A stretch of 64,000 nucleotides of DNA from Agrypnia vestita (GCA_016648135.1 JADDOH010000283.1:26607-90606); one strand, 5' to 3'. Counted from the stretch's first letter, positions 1 through 10,500 are shown. Program-made: numbers and translations. The notes: generated by a model from the letters alone, not told the origin.

Positions 1-360
1 CATATTTGAGTAATCCTCACACTATTACAGGTCTTTTCTCCACTTCATCAATAAAAAATTCAGTGTTAAAGCGATCCATAACCGTAGAAAATAGAATATA
101 ATCCACGCGTGCTCCTGTTGTGACATGGAACCGTGCGGTGCCCGCAACGCGACTGAACGCTCTCGTAAGGCCCGATAGTAATAGGATCGTGCGGGCGCCG
201 TGCGGGTCTATTTTCTAGCGGTTGGGTTACGGGCACCGCAGCGGTTGACTAACCGCACGGTTGTGTCTGAACGATCACATACAAACCTAGGTAAATGAGA
301 CCCGCACGGATCTCATGCGATTTTGAAACGGCACGGTTACCGCTGTGTCTGAACAAGCGC
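1..360 (-). mobile_element. PIF/Harbinger-like element, one end with MADF relic (cut by window start)
   Basis: Bases 1-360 are the reverse complement, with modest divergence, of about 18894-19268. The element ends at 360 with the terminal sequence GCGCTTGTTCAGACACAGCG (read on the minus strand), and TAA at 361-363 is the expected 3-bp PIF/Harbinger target duplication. The minus strand of about 1-95 encodes the start of a MADF-like domain (residues FIDEVEKRPVI), as in the other copy. The rest lies outside the window. Harbinger transposons are known to carry a second gene for a Myb/MADF-type DNA-binding protein next to the transposase. No transposase is visible here. Confidence 0.7.
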
Positions 361-363
361 TAA

Positions 364-1014
364 GGGTTATAGAAGTGAATACTTCAAGCATTTATTATTA
401 AGAATTACAAGTTGTGTGTTACAATAAATAAATGTATTTATCGAATATAACTTACCGTTACCCAATCGGACGTGTTCTGAAAATAGCAATATTGCCATTT
501 CTGTATCTTGACAGTTATTGTGTAACATTGTTATGCTGTCAATGTTGACATGTTAAGTTTTACAGGCTTGAAATTAACGAATTGAATCAATCAGAAAGCT
601 CTAAAACGTAAACAAACGTTAAGTTATTCACGAATTGTGAATAACTTTACATTTGCTATGTTTGCTGCCAAGATACATAAAAAACAGTATTGCTTTTTTC
701 AGAATATGGCCGATTATTTTAGATTACCAACTGACGTTCCGTATGGATTCAGAAATAATTATAATTTAGGATGGTGAGAAATCTGAGGGTTTGGCGAGGT
801 TTAGGGAGATTGAGCTTATATAATACAGGGTCAAGTAACTATGCAAAATTTGGAATGGATAGCGTTCAATTAAACTTGGAATATTCACGAAAGTATCACG
901 TAATGGCAGTGTAATTATCACAAACTAATTAATATTGTGTTTTATATTTATGTGCATGAATAATTTATATTTTAGTTATTATTATATAAAAGCGAAATGT
1001 GGATAAATTGAGAA
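364..1014. other. AT-rich intergenic DNA, nothing recognised
   Basis: No open frame of note, no terminal repeats and no tRNA-like boxes were found. Confidence 0.5.
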
Positions 1015-1112
1015 TTTTTTTTATTTGACTTGTATTTAAGTGAATGAATTTTTAATACGCTATAGGTTACTTTAATGACAGTCCAACGTTTTACATAAGA
1101 TAAACCAGAATT
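1015..1112 (+). repeat. Fragment of the CAGGG fold-back MITE family
   Basis: It matches the interior right half of the elements at 2964 and 37941: TTTATTTGACTTGTATT, then GTGAATGAATTTTTAATACG, then a GGTTACTTTAATGACAGTCC-like segment. Both ends are missing. Confidence 0.6.
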
Positions 1113-1226
1113 GCTAACATTGAAGTTGAACATGAACTATTGAAATAATCATAATTTATTGAGGCTGCAATCTATCTGTAAAGAATTGAGGACTTGTTTT
1201 ATTACATCTAAGGGATCATTCAGAAT

Positions 1227-1750
1227 TTCAGTCATTTTTAACCCCCCCTCCTCCTTGTCAGCAAAAGTAAGCAAAGCTCTTACTCCCCCCTTCTATGCTT
1301 ACGTAATCATTGGTATATATTTTTTATTTGGTATTTATATTTTGTATACAAGTAGGGTTGCCATATTATGTGTTTAAATCAGTATCTACTCAATTTTACA
1401 ATTTTTTTATGAAAAATAGATAAATATGAATAGAGCGCGCAGTAATTTCCCTACTTCGGTTCTTTCTAACGTAACCATAAAACATCGCGTGAGAGCGAGT
1501 AAGCAATATCAACGTGTTCACATCTCTATTTAAAAAAAAAAAAAATATTTTGGAGAATCCCTAAACATGCTTTTCGCTTTCGAGTATATAGACAAGTAGG
1601 CTTGCCATATGTGTTCAAATCAGAATGTACTAAATTTTGCTGACGTAATCACCATCCAGACCCCCCCGTCTCCCCATGTCATCAAAAATAAGCAAAGCTA
1701 AGACCCCCCCCACCCCCCTTTGCTGCTTACGTAATACTTGAATGGCCCCT
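1227..1750 (+). repeat. Duplicated C-rich repeat around a SINE-tail-like segment
   Basis: Two segments recur in the same orientation. A C-run segment ending GCTTACGTAAT is at about 1227-1310 and again at 1645-1730. A GTAGG(G/C)TTGCCATAT segment is at about 1348-1400 and 1590-1640. Between them, 1430-1545 ends with CACATCTCTATTTAAAA and a long A run, the same tail as the SINE at 59443-59618. The right edge CTTGAATGGCCCCTAA looks like a transposon terminus. No coding capacity. Confidence 0.45.
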
Positions 1751-1947
1751 AATATGTCAAAATTGGTTTATATAAAGGAAAATAAATAATTCTGTAATAA
1801 TTTTATTCCGAGGATGAAAGCGAACAGACGTAAAAAAATGTTGAAAGAGACAATGTATACTATATATAGTGCAACTGGGCTTCACAGTACTTCAGAGGAT
1901 ACTAAAAAGTATTTGTTAGAAGCCAGGATAGCCACTAAGGAATGAAT

Positions 1948-2272
1948 AAAAAAGTAACCCATAAAAACCAGGTTTTTACAATACTCCCTTTCTCATTTCT
2001 GGTTTCGCGTCTACCATATGCGTTGAAATATCCATACAACTTGTATGAAAAAAACATAAAAAATTTGAAAAATCTAAAATTAGACTATAATTATTAATTT
2101 TTTTTAACGAAAATTTGATAGATCTTCTTGATCATCGCCATGATGCATGCTGCAAAGTTTCAGCTCGATTGGATCACGGGAAAAGGGTTAAAAATCGATT
2201 CAAAGTTTTTTCGACGGCAAGCCGGCAAGCAAGCAAGCAGACGCTATGAGTTAATATAAAGGGAGTAAAAAT
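1948..2272 (+). mobile_element. GTAACCC/GGGAGTAAAAA MITE, copy 1
   Basis: Six copies of this roughly 320-420 bp family occur in the window (1948, 5359, 5786/9426, 11721, 21007, 46118). One end reads AAAAGTAACCCATAAAAACC followed by an ACTCCCTTTCTCATT block. The other ends in AAGGGAGTAAAAA, so CTCCCTTT/AAAGGGAG forms an imperfect inverted terminal repeat. The shared core contains TTTTAACGAAAATTTGATAG and GATTGGATCACGGGAAAAGG. No ORF is conserved between copies, so it is non-autonomous. Confidence 0.7.
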
Positions 2273-2302
2273 AAACGGTGAGCGTGACTAATGATCCGTT
2301 TT

Positions 2303-2680
2303 CGTAAATATCTATGCTTTAAACGAACGCTTACTTTAATCCAACTTGAAACAACCGGCCCTAATAATTTTTGCGATGGTAAGTCTCGGATCCCTAACGC
2401 ACGTGCGTGCATTGTATTATGCCCGAGAAAACTCTACGAAATTCCGGGTAAACGAAGTACACTACAAAGCATTAAACGATCCTACTCATAATATCGTAGT
2501 ATAAAAATATTATTATAGGTATATGTAATACATTAAAAAGTGAAAAATTATCTATCGAAATGATAGAGGAGGGATTTTGTGGTAAAACTCGCTTTAGGCA
2601 TATTTACCGGTAAATCGATTTACCGAAAACCGGTAATGCGTGCCATAGTCGCAAAAAATGTTGGGGTCATATTCTTCAAC
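2303..2680 (+). repeat. Direct duplication, copy A (intact reference copy)
   Basis: This block is repeated at 3879-4071 plus 4634-4770. Shared landmarks are CTATGCTTTAAACGAACGC, AACAACCGGCCCTAATAATT, GCACGTGCGTGCATTGTATT, TTTACCGGTAAAT and CCGGTAATGCGTGCC. Copy A is uninterrupted and serves as the empty site for the LINE insertion in copy B. A palindromic TTTACCGGTAAA sits at about 2602. Confidence 0.8.
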
Positions 2681-2699
2681 ATAACACAAAAGTTTGAAA

Positions 2700-2890
2700 T
2701 CAATAAATGCACGGCTGAGAGTGGTGCGATGCCGCTGATTCTCGAATACCAAGCCTCGGCTCGCCCCCGCCTAGCATTGTTTTAATATCCAGTCTAATCA
2801 CATTAATTACCGATCCCGTCTGCTGGCCGCAATCATCATTCAGGAATTATCGTCCGCCATTCCGCTGCCGAGCCAACGGAGAATATAATG
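2700..2890. promoter_or_regulatory. GC-richer unique island, possible cis-regulatory DNA
   Basis: It is distinctly less AT-rich than its flanks and not repeated elsewhere in the window. It contains GCATTGTTTT (SOX-like) and TCACATTAATTACC (homeodomain-like). The regulatory role is inference; no gene was found next to it. Confidence 0.2.
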
Positions 2891-2963
2891 TAAAATTATA
2901 ATTAATCTTATGTATATAAAATTTGTGGAAATCACACTAAAAATTTCATTGAGGGAATGTATA

Positions 2964-3434
2964 CAGGGTTATTTGTAAAACATTAATAACCTCGCAGGAC
3001 TATATTCCTGCCTTGATTATGAGTCGAAAATGTTCAAGCTGTTATGACCTAATATCAATAGTTATGGAGATATGCGACATCAAAGTTTGCATTTTTTAAA
3101 AAATATTTCTGACTTATTTTTTGTAAAACGTTGGACTATCATTACGGTAACTCATATCGATTACGAAAAATTCATTCGTTTCAATACAAGTTAAATAAAG
3201 TGATAAAAACCATGAAAAATTCCAATTGGAATGTTTTCCAATTGGAATTCGAAGGTTTTTATTTTTTTATTTGACTTATATTAAAGGGAATGAATTTTTC
3301 GTATTTGATATAAGTTACTGTAATGATAGTTCAACGTTGTACAAAAAATAAGTCAGAAATATTGAAAAAAAATGCAAACTTTGATGTCGCATATCTCCTT
3401 AACTATTGATATTAGGTCATAATAGCTTGAAAAG
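2964..3434. mobile_element. CAGGG fold-back MITE, copy 1 (right end lost)
   Basis: It begins CAGGGTTATTTGTAAAAC after TATA (2960-2963), and the whole element folds back on itself around the central CCAATTGGAATGTTTTCC. The arms include TTTGCATTTTTT, CTGACTTATTTTTTGTAAAA and their complements. It stays alignable to the complete copy at 37941-38442 until about 3434, where the right terminus is lost. Non-autonomous; a transcript would form a hairpin of about 230 bp per arm. Confidence 0.8.
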
Positions 3435-3798
3435 TGGAAATGTAACCTTTTGGTTCTGAATGTACATTTTCATCAAAATAGAATAAAAAAAAAATTTGTC
3501 AGAAATTTTCAAATCTGATACAAATATTATAAACGTTGGTAATTATTATTAAATAAATAAAACGACAAAATATTTATATAAAGTTTTGTATGGCACCATA
3601 CAAATGTATGCATTTATCCTGCAAGCCGAAACTAGAAATTATTTAAAATAATTTATCTCAATAATTTGCACTGATTAGGAAATCACAATTTTATAAATTG
3701 ATGAAATTTTAGTCATGAAATATTGAAAGAGACACCATCTAGGGACACCACATTTATTTTTACAAGGGATGAATAAAAATAAACATAAGCTCGACTAA

Positions 3799-3937
3799 GG
3801 GCCGGTTGTTTCAAGTTGGATTAAAGTAAGAGTTCGTTTAAAGCATACATTTTTGCGTTCTCCACCAATCAGACCAATCGTAAATAACTATGCTTTAAAC
3901 GAACGCTTACTTTAATCTAACTTGAAACAACCGGCCC
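3799..3937. mobile_element. Fold-back MITE with GGGCCGGTTGTTTC termini
   Basis: A 139-bp inverted repeat starts GGGCCGGTTGTTTCAAGTTG and ends with its complement, flanked by TAA on both sides (3796-3798 and 3938-3940). The TAA duplication and G-rich terminus suit a Harbinger-type MITE. The right half alone also occurs at about 2303-2363, inside the duplicated block, and a relative lies at 12337-12418. Confidence 0.75.
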
Positions 3938-4071
3938 TAATAATTTTTGCGATGGTAAGCCTGGGATCTCTAACGCACGTGCGTGCATTGTATTATGCCG
4001 AAGAAAACTCCACAAAATTCCGGGTAATCGAAATATACAACAAAGCACTAAACGATCCTGCTCATAATATA

Positions 4072-4654
4072 ATATTTATTTATTTTGTTTTGGGGAAAAT
4101 TAACAGCAAAACAATCTTAAAAATATGAAATAATGGTTTTTACAATTATGTCAATTACAAATTTTCCACTGAATTAAAAAATTTACTTTAATTTACTTTA
4201 ATAGCGAGTGGAGAGGGTGGAGGGGAATGTGGGACGGGAGTAGAAGGGAAGATATAATGTACAAATTAGTTTGGGTGCGGTAGTGTAGATATTGTTTGTT
4301 TTATGTTTCTTATTGTTGCGTTGAAAATGTCAATGTGGTGATAGTTTGTGTTAAATGAATTTGTGGATTGTACATAAAGGAGAAGGGGAGATGAAAAGTA
4401 GGTGAATGTCTGTTATTGCGAGTTGGGATGTGGTAAGATATTCGTTGAAGAAGTTCCGGACTATCAACTAGATTGTGTGTTATTTTGAATAGCATCACCG
4501 CGTCAGCTATGTTTCTTCGACGAGTTAGGGTCTGCATGTTAAAAAACTTCGCAGAGTCTTCATTGCTTATATGAGATCTAAATGAACGGAGGTCTAGGTG
4601 TCTTAAATAAATATTAAATATATATAAAATCATAAATATTATTTTATAATGCAC
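4072..4654 (-). pseudogene. 3' end of a Jockey/CR1-type LINE (RT C-terminus relic)
   Basis: The minus strand of 4310-4654 encodes 114 residues typical of the region after the reverse transcriptase domain in Jockey/CR1-group LINEs: LRHLDLRSFRSH, LTRRRNIADAVMLFKITHNL, VDSPELLQRISYHIP. The segment to about 4072 is 3' UTR, with a tail AACAAAATAAATAAATA on the minus strand. A second 3' end of the same family lies at 29490-29600 (shared AACAGCAAAACAATCTTAAA). Comparison with the empty copy at 2303-2680 brackets the insertion between about 4070 and 4634. 5'-truncated and not functional. Confidence 0.75.
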
Positions 4655-4770
4655 TAAAAAGTGAAAAATAATCTATCGAAATTACCGGCATTTACAGGTA
4701 ATGGAATTTAGGCATATTTACCGGTAAATTGGTTTACCGAAAATCGGTAATGCGTGCCCTAGTCGCAACG

Positions 4771-5358
4771 ATAAACAATAGGACAGAGAAACGTGAAAAC
4801 AATTGGACCTTTACCTGGCAGTCGATAGAAAAAATGTTAATGATAATAAAGATAAATTCAGAATATCTCAGTATTGGTAGCGCTATGTGAAACGCATAAA
4901 AATATTTTTCAAAAATTGTACGATGAATGATAAAATAAATGAAGTTGTCGGCCATGGCACGGAGCTCTGTCTGAAGGTGCAGCCGACATTAATGAGGAAA
5001 GTCCAATTTAAAAATCAATTTGTGTTGAAGCTTTTTGGATGACCCCTGACCCAGAGTTACGGACGTGTCCCACACAACTATTTTAACCATTTTATCGTGT
5101 ATGCATTGTGTAGGCACCTACTCGAAGTATAAAAATGAAACGTTACGTCCTTTCTGCAGGAATAGGCAGAGAGCTCAGTTCTTTCGTCCTAACTAACCCT
5201 CACCTCGTCCACATAAGTCTTTTCAAACTTCGACTCCAATAACTTTATAACTACTATCTTCCACTTTTTCGTTTACACAATCCTACCAAACCTTGGGTCG
5301 AATATTATTCCGAAACACGAATTCGTTCTGAATGTCTCATGTTGCCCGACTGACCTAA
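4771..5358. other. AT-rich DNA, nothing recognised
   Basis: Short open frames at 4734-4955 and 5273-5473 (minus) have no recognisable domain. The second runs into a MITE and is chance. Confidence 0.4.
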
Positions 5359-5785
5359 TTTTTACTCCCTTTATATTAACTCGTGGCGTCTGCTTGTCTT
5401 CTTGTTTGATGAAAAAACTTTGGATCCATTTTAAACCCCTTTCCCGTGATCCAATCGAGCTGAAACTTTGCAAGCAGACTCGTGGCGACGATCAAGAAGA
5501 TCTATCAAATTTTCGTTAAAAAAATTAATAAATTTTTGGATTTTTCTAATTTTGAATGGTTTTTTCATACAACTTATTAAGTTGTATGAAAATATTTCAA
5601 CGCGTCTGGTAGATGCGAAACATGATTATAGTATAATTTTGGATTTTTGGAAATTTTTTATTACTCCCTATCGTAGCGTCGCCCGACCGAAGCCCAACGC
5701 GTAGGTTAAGCGAAAAAAAAATGTTTCAACTAGTAAATGAGAAAGGGAGTGTAATAAAAACTTGGTTCTTATGGGTTACTTTTTA
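5359..5785 (-). mobile_element. GTAACCC MITE, copy 2 (reversed)
   Basis: It starts TTTTTACTCCCTTTATATTA and ends AAAACTTGGTTCTTATGGG-TTACTTTTT, the reverse orientation of copy 1. It abuts copy 3 head to tail, and the two share the TTTTT junction at about 5779-5785. The open frame across 5468-5704 is an artefact of the repeat, since the equivalent frame recurs in the copy at 21082-21333 (minus). Confidence 0.75.
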
Positions 5786-6021
5786 CTCCCTTTCTTTTAA
5801 CTCGTAGCGTCTGCTTGCCTGCCGAAAAATCTTTGGATCGATTTTTAACCCTTTTCCCGTCATCCAATCGACCTGAAGCTTTACAAGTAGACTCGTGGCG
5901 ACGATAAAAATGATCTGACAAATTTTCGTTTAAAAAATTAATTGCAGTATAATTTTGGATTTTTCGCAATTTTAACGGTTTTTTCAAATTGGAAACCATA
6001 CAAATGAGAAAGGAGCCCGAC
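5786..6021 (-). mobile_element. GTAACCC MITE, copy 3, left part (interrupted by LINE)
   Basis: It continues normally from TTTTTACTCCCTTTCTTTTA to CAAATTGGAAACCATACAAA, then stops at about 6021, where LINE sequence begins. The missing end resumes at 9426 with CAAATTGGAAACAATACAAA, so about 30 bp of the MITE is present on both sides of the insertion. Confidence 0.75.
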
Positions 6022-6352
6022 GCGTGGAGAAGGCCCAAAACCTGCTTTGACTAATCTGACTCGAGCCATGGGTCCGACGCCGTACCCCCCTATACCAATT
6101 ATTACGTTTTCAATATTCTATGTGGTTCTAACTCTCTAGCGTCCACGAGTGGTCATTGAGGCCCCGCGAACCCCGGGCAATGTGACCACTGACATTACCA
6201 TCAGTGTCATAGCAGATAGAGAGAGGACGAATGGCGAGTTTCCAGCGCCATAAAACTGGATCCACCCAGCTAAGGGAAGGCAACCCCAACAGAAAATCCT
6301 CCAGAGAAGGCAAGGGGAAACCACTCTGGGTAATTCTCCCCAGAACATCACT

Positions 6353-9028
6353 ATGAAGAGAAACCAAGCCACGGCCCCGAGTCCCGGGCGACCCTTAAAT
6401 GGGTCAGGGGTGCTAAGAATCTCCCGGCTCAACATAGTGAAGTGCAATGTACGTATAGGAACCTGGAATGTAAGAAGCTTATTTGCTCCTGGTAAGCTAG
6501 ATAATTTGATAAGGGAAATGGAAAGGATGAAGACAGATATTTTGGGAATTAGTGAATTGCGCTGGTCCGGCACAGGAATTCATAAGCATCACAAGGGGAA
6601 TTTATATTACTCTGGTAGTGAAGATTCAGACAGGAACCACAGGAATGGTGTGGGTATATTTGTCCCGATACATTTTGTTAAGTATGTCAAAAACTTTGTG
6701 CCAATATCAGACAGAATCATGCTGTTACAAATAGAAGGCCAACCATTCAACATCGATATTATACAAATATATGCACCCACTGCGGAAGCAAAGTACGATG
6801 ATGAGGTTGAGAAATTGTACGAAGGTATTGAGCAAATTATTCGATCTTTAAAAAGCGATGACATAAAACTTATTATTGGTGACTTTAATGCGAAAATTGG
6901 CGAGGGGCGCCGCCTCAATATAGTTGGAAACTGGGGACTGGGAGAGAGCAATCAAAGGGGAGACAGACTATTTGAGTTCTGTGAAGAACATAACATGATT
7001 ATAACAAACACATGGTTCCAACTCCCTAAACGTAGATTGTATACTTGGAAATCCCCACAAGAAGTGTCGAATATAAACCCGGTAAGAAATCAGATTGACT
7101 ATGTCTTGATTGATGATAGGTTTCGAAATTGTATTAAACGAGCCACAACATTCCCGGGTGCAGACATCGGATCTGACCACAATCCATTAATAGTTGATAT
7201 CAAACTAAAACTAAAGGTTGTTAAGAAAAGGAAGGAAAATAATAAAATTGACACATCAAAGCTACGAAATTGCGTAATTAGAAATACTGTTTCAAATCAA
7301 CTTAATGAAAAACTACGACAAATATCGGAAAACACCAACACCGATAGCGTTGAAACGATATGGAAAGAATTCAAAGACATAATGAATAATATTTGTAATG
7401 ATCAACTAAAAGGCAGTCAAATGGTTCGAAAGAAGAGCTGGATGACTGATGAAATTCTAGAGTTGATGGAGCAGAGAAGAAAAGCTATGAATGATCCGAA
7501 TAAATATAGAGTCATCCAAAGATTAGTCAAACAAAAAATTAGAAAAGCAAAAGAGGAATGGGTTAAACAGCAATGCGAAGAACTAGAGAAACTAAACGAA
7601 ATGCACGATGCGTTCAACTTACATAAAAAGTTAAAACAACTGTCTGGCCTGAATAAAAAACGAACACCCGCATGTCTAACGGATGAGTCTAATAATCTGA
7701 TCTTAAATGACTCTGATATTACTAAGACGTGGGAAAACTATATAAGTACACTTTTTGACGATAACAGACCTGAAGTCTGTTTGAATGCATTACAATCTGG
7801 ACCAGCAATAATGAAATCTGAAATCCTCTATGCTATTTCTAAAAGTAAAAATAAAAAAGCCTGTGGACCGGACGAAATACCTACTGAAATTTTGAAATTA
7901 ATTGACGACAAAAATATTGAGTACTTGTTAAAGCTGTTTAATATTATTTATGACACGGGGGTCATCCCCCAAGATTGGCTTAAATCTACATTCATCACTC
8001 TCCCTAAGAAACCGCACCCCAAAAAATGCGGGGATTATCGTCTGATCAGCCTTATGAGTCATGTGTTAAAAGTATTTTTAAAGATTATACATTCACGAAT
8101 AAGATTAAAATGTGAATGTGATTTGGATTACTCCCAGTTTGGCTTCAGGAGTGGTTTTGGAACACGAGAAGCGTTACTGGCAATAGATGTACTACAACAG
8201 AAATGCCGCGATCAACGAAAAGACGTTTTTGCGTGTTTCATTGATTATGAAAAAGCGTTTGATAGAGTGAAACACGCGGACCTTATCAAGATGCTCCAAG
8301 AGCGTGGTATTGATGACAAAGACATTAACATTATTAAAAACCTATATTGGAACCAGGAAGCTGTCATCAAGTTGGAAACTAGCTCAACAAAGTCTATACC
8401 ATTCAAACGTGGAGTTCGACAAGGGTGTATATTGTCACCTATGTTATTCAATTTATACTCCGATCTAGTATTCAAGGAGGCTTTGCATGACCTAGAACTG
8501 GGGGTCAAGGTTAACGGTGTACACGTCAATAATATCAGGTATGCGGATGATACAGTCATTTTGGCAGATAGTATGGAAGACTTACAAACACTCATAAACA
8601 GAATTAATGAGGCTGGTGTGAGACTGGGTCTTAACATGAACGTGAGTAAAACAAAGTTCATGGTGTTTAGTAGGCAAGATCACACGGGAGCACGCCTCAC
8701 ATTGAATGGGGCTGGTATAGAGAGAGTGACAAAGTTTAAATACCTTGGAAGTATCCTAGCGGAAGACCTCGACCCAGAAACCGAAGTCAAATGCAGAATT
8801 GAAGCATCGCGAGCTGCTTTTAACAAAATGAGACAGATATTCTGCGATGACAATCTTAACCTGAAACTTCGACAGCGACTGGTCAAATGTTATATATGGT
8901 CAGTCCTGCTGTACGGAGTGGAATCGTGGACCCTCAAAGTGAGTAGCATGAACCGGCTGGAGGCGTTCGAAATGTGGATACATCGGAGAATGCTCCGGAT
9001 ACCCTGGACGGATATATATGGTCAGTAA
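6353..9028 (+). CDS. LINE endonuclease-reverse transcriptase polyprotein
   Basis: This 891-residue ORF nicks target DNA and copies the LINE RNA by target-primed reverse transcription. The N-terminal APE-type endonuclease spans about residues 33-280: GTWNV with Asn39, SELRW with Glu68, GDFNAKIG with Asp177/Asn179, and SDHN with Asp275/His276. A basic, coiled linker spans about 285-470. The reverse transcriptase follows: FIDYEKAFD (catalytic Asp631), RGVRQGCILSPMLFN, YADD (Asp732/Asp733), then KTKFMVF and KYLGSIL. All catalytic residues are present and no internal stop occurs. The ORF closes early, at residue 891, because of a TA-repeat length change near 9010-9016; homologous residues continue in another frame to 9314. 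The start is the first Met in the frame, and an upstream non-AUG start cannot be excluded. It is transposon-encoded, not a host gene. Confidence 0.9.
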   Translation: MKRNQATAPSPGRPLNGSGVLRISRLNIVKCNVRIGTWNVRSLFAPGKLDNLIREMERMKTDILGISELRWSGTGIHKHHKGNLYYSGSEDSDRNHRNGVGIFVPIHFVKYVKNFVPISDRIMLLQIEGQPFNIDIIQIYAPTAEAKYDDEVEKLYEGIEQIIRSLKSDDIKLIIGDFNAKIGEGRRLNIVGNWGLGESNQRGDRLFEFCEEHNMIITNTWFQLPKRRLYTWKSPQEVSNINPVRNQIDYVLIDDRFRNCIKRATTFPGADIGSDHNPLIVDIKLKLKVVKKRKENNKIDTSKLRNCVIRNTVSNQLNEKLRQISENTNTDSVETIWKEFKDIMNNICNDQLKGSQMVRKKSWMTDEILELMEQRRKAMNDPNKYRVIQRLVKQKIRKAKEEWVKQQCEELEKLNEMHDAFNLHKKLKQLSGLNKKRTPACLTDESNNLILNDSDITKTWENYISTLFDDNRPEVCLNALQSGPAIMKSEILYAISKSKNKKACGPDEIPTEILKLIDDKNIEYLLKLFNIIYDTGVIPQDWLKSTFITLPKKPHPKKCGDYRLISLMSHVLKVFLKIIHSRIRLKCECDLDYSQFGFRSGFGTREALLAIDVLQQKCRDQRKDVFACFIDYEKAFDRVKHADLIKMLQERGIDDKDINIIKNLYWNQEAVIKLETSSTKSIPFKRGVRQGCILSPMLFNLYSDLVFKEALHDLELGVKVNGVHVNNIRYADDTVILADSMEDLQTLINRINEAGVRLGLNMNVSKTKFMVFSRQDHTGARLTLNGAGIERVTKFKYLGSILAEDLDPETEVKCRIEASRAAFNKMRQIFCDDNLNLKLRQRLVKCYIWSVLLYGVESWTLKVSSMNRLEAFEMWIHRRMLRIPWTDIYGQ

Positions 9029-9314
9029 CACAAGAGTTCTTCAAAGAGCTAGAGTGAATAGAGAGTTGCTGACAAATATCAAAATCCGAAAGGTATCGTA
9101 TTTGGGTCATGTGCTCAGAGGAGAAAAATACGAATTGCTCCACCTGATTCTTATGGGCAAGATAGAGGGTCGTAGAGGTGTTGGAAGGAGACAAATTTCC
9201 TGGCTCCGCAATATACGCGACTGGACGGGCATAAGAAGTGTTGGAGAGCTGTTTCGTGCTGCCCAGGACAGGGACGCTTTCTCTCGGGTGATAGTCAACG
9301 TTGGGGGGACCTGA
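9018..9314 (+). pseudogene. Frameshifted C-terminus of the LINE ORF
   Basis: The frame continues the LINE protein: VLQRARVNRELL, KVSYLGHVLRGEKYELL, GKIEGRRGVGRRQISWL, then SVGELFRAAQDRDAF and a TGA stop. In the relative at 31331-31753 the same segment is in one frame with the preceding MWIHRKMLRISWTD. In this copy a GATATATATGG stretch near 9006-9016 looks about 4 bp longer than expected, consistent with slippage in a TA repeat, which shifts the frame. The GRR/GKIEGRR basic block is typical of the LINE C-terminal region. Confidence 0.8.
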
Positions 9315-9345
9315 CATGACACCAAAAGAAGAAGAAGAATATTCT

Positions 9346-9425
9346 ATAAGTTTTAAGGATAATATTATATATGGAATAGATTTTCCACATGAACTTAAAG
9401 CAAGAGGAATATGTTGATAGAATAT
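9346..9425. other. 80 bp of unexplained sequence between LINE tail and MITE
   Basis: It follows the GAA-rich LINE tail but precedes the resumption of the interrupted MITE. Neither truncated LINE copy has it. It may be an extended 3' UTR, or filler made at insertion. Confidence 0.4.
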
Positions 9426-9505
9426 CAAATTGGAAACAATACAAATGAAAAAGGGAGTACGATAAAAACTTGGTTTTTGCGGGTTAGTTTTTTACTGAGC
9501 ATTAT
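9426..9505 (-). mobile_element. GTAACCC MITE, copy 3, right part
   Basis: It resumes with CAAATTGGAAACAATACAAA and ends with GGGAGTACGATAAAAACTTG and GGGTTAGTTTTTTA, the normal terminus of the family. Confidence 0.75.
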
Positions 9506-10500
9506 TATTTTTGGCTGTAGACTGCTGCCATATTTTGTATTCTACTTACAACTCAATTCAATTGTACAACTCCTCAATTGACGGGTATAAAAGCAAAGGC
9601 AGCAATATCCAAAAAATTAAAAAAAATGTTTTGAATGCTGTCACCGAGGATTACTTATTAAACATTACTTTCTTTATATACTATTACAGTCATCGTCGGA
9701 GGAAGACTCTCCCTTACGAATGCGTATCCTCAGGTGCTCTAGAGTCCAATACTTAATCCACACCTTGGACACGAGCAGCAGCGGCGAGCTGACTTCTGTA
9801 CCCTGATTGTATTTCTTTCTCGTTTTGATTGCAGCGTCCTACTTAGGGAATGCAATCCCGATCCCGCGAGATCTCGAAGCATTTTACGAGATCAATCCCG
9901 AACCGAAAAATCGGACGAGGTTATCGTATTATAGGGATTGATCAGCATTTTTTGAGTTTTGTATGTTTAATTGTATATGTCTATATAGCTTTTAGTAAGT
10001 ACTTAAAACTTATGTTCATGTCACATTCAAATAATGAAATTTTTTTTGAATAATGAAAATTTGAATAATATTTGCTGTATTTTATCAACCTAACATAGTA
10101 ATAAAAACTACTACTAGTTAGTAGTTTTTACTCTACTACATTGATTGATGCTTGGAAAAACGCCTACAAAAACTTTAATGCAATGATTAATAATGAACAT
10201 TTTATTAAAATTGCTGATAAAAAAATGCAAGACATTGTTGTTAATAGCTATTCAGCTTTATAAACAAAAAAAAAACACAAAAGTATTCGGGATCCCGATC
10301 CGTAGGGATCCTGAAAAAGGATTACCTTCCCTAGTCCTGCTGGCTTTCTGGTGGAAGAGTTGGACGCCACTATGTATCATTAATCCCCAATTTGTCCTAA
10401 AATATTTTGTACTGCCTGCTATTGTAGAGAAGTCACAAAATATTTCTAAGACTCTCTGAACGCGAATCTTCAAAAGGCTAACATTACAGAGTAAATAATA
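9506..10500. other. Unique AT-rich DNA, nothing recognised
   Basis: The short ORFs here have no domain. Small CCCGATCCCG and GGGATCCTG runs near 9870 and 10290 recur near 15610 and hint at an old repeat. A small hairpin of ACTACTA/TAGTAGT type sits near 10108-10130. Confidence 0.4.

Larger units (their letters stand above)
6022..9345 (+). mobile_element. Nearly full-length RTE/CR1-group LINE
   Basis: The unit has a GC-richer 5' UTR (6022-6352), an endonuclease-reverse transcriptase ORF (6353-9028, continuing after a frameshift to 9314), and a very short 3' end with a GAAGAAGAAGAA tail at about 9330-9343. Two truncated relatives with the same tail are at 31272-31722 and 53690-53780 (minus). 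It lies in a GTAACCC MITE. It is the most complete autonomous element in the window and one of the youngest by coding integrity. The exact LINE clade (RTE versus CR1-like) cannot be fixed without a phylogeny. Confidence 0.85.

Noticed and set aside
5468..5704. 78-codon ORF, also seen at 21082-21333 in reverse
   Set aside because: The same frame recurs in MITE copies because the repeat is shared. It shows no domain, and other copies have stops.
6136..6573. 145-codon minus-strand ORF over the LINE 5' region
   Set aside because: Antisense shadow of the LINE 5' UTR and endonuclease start.
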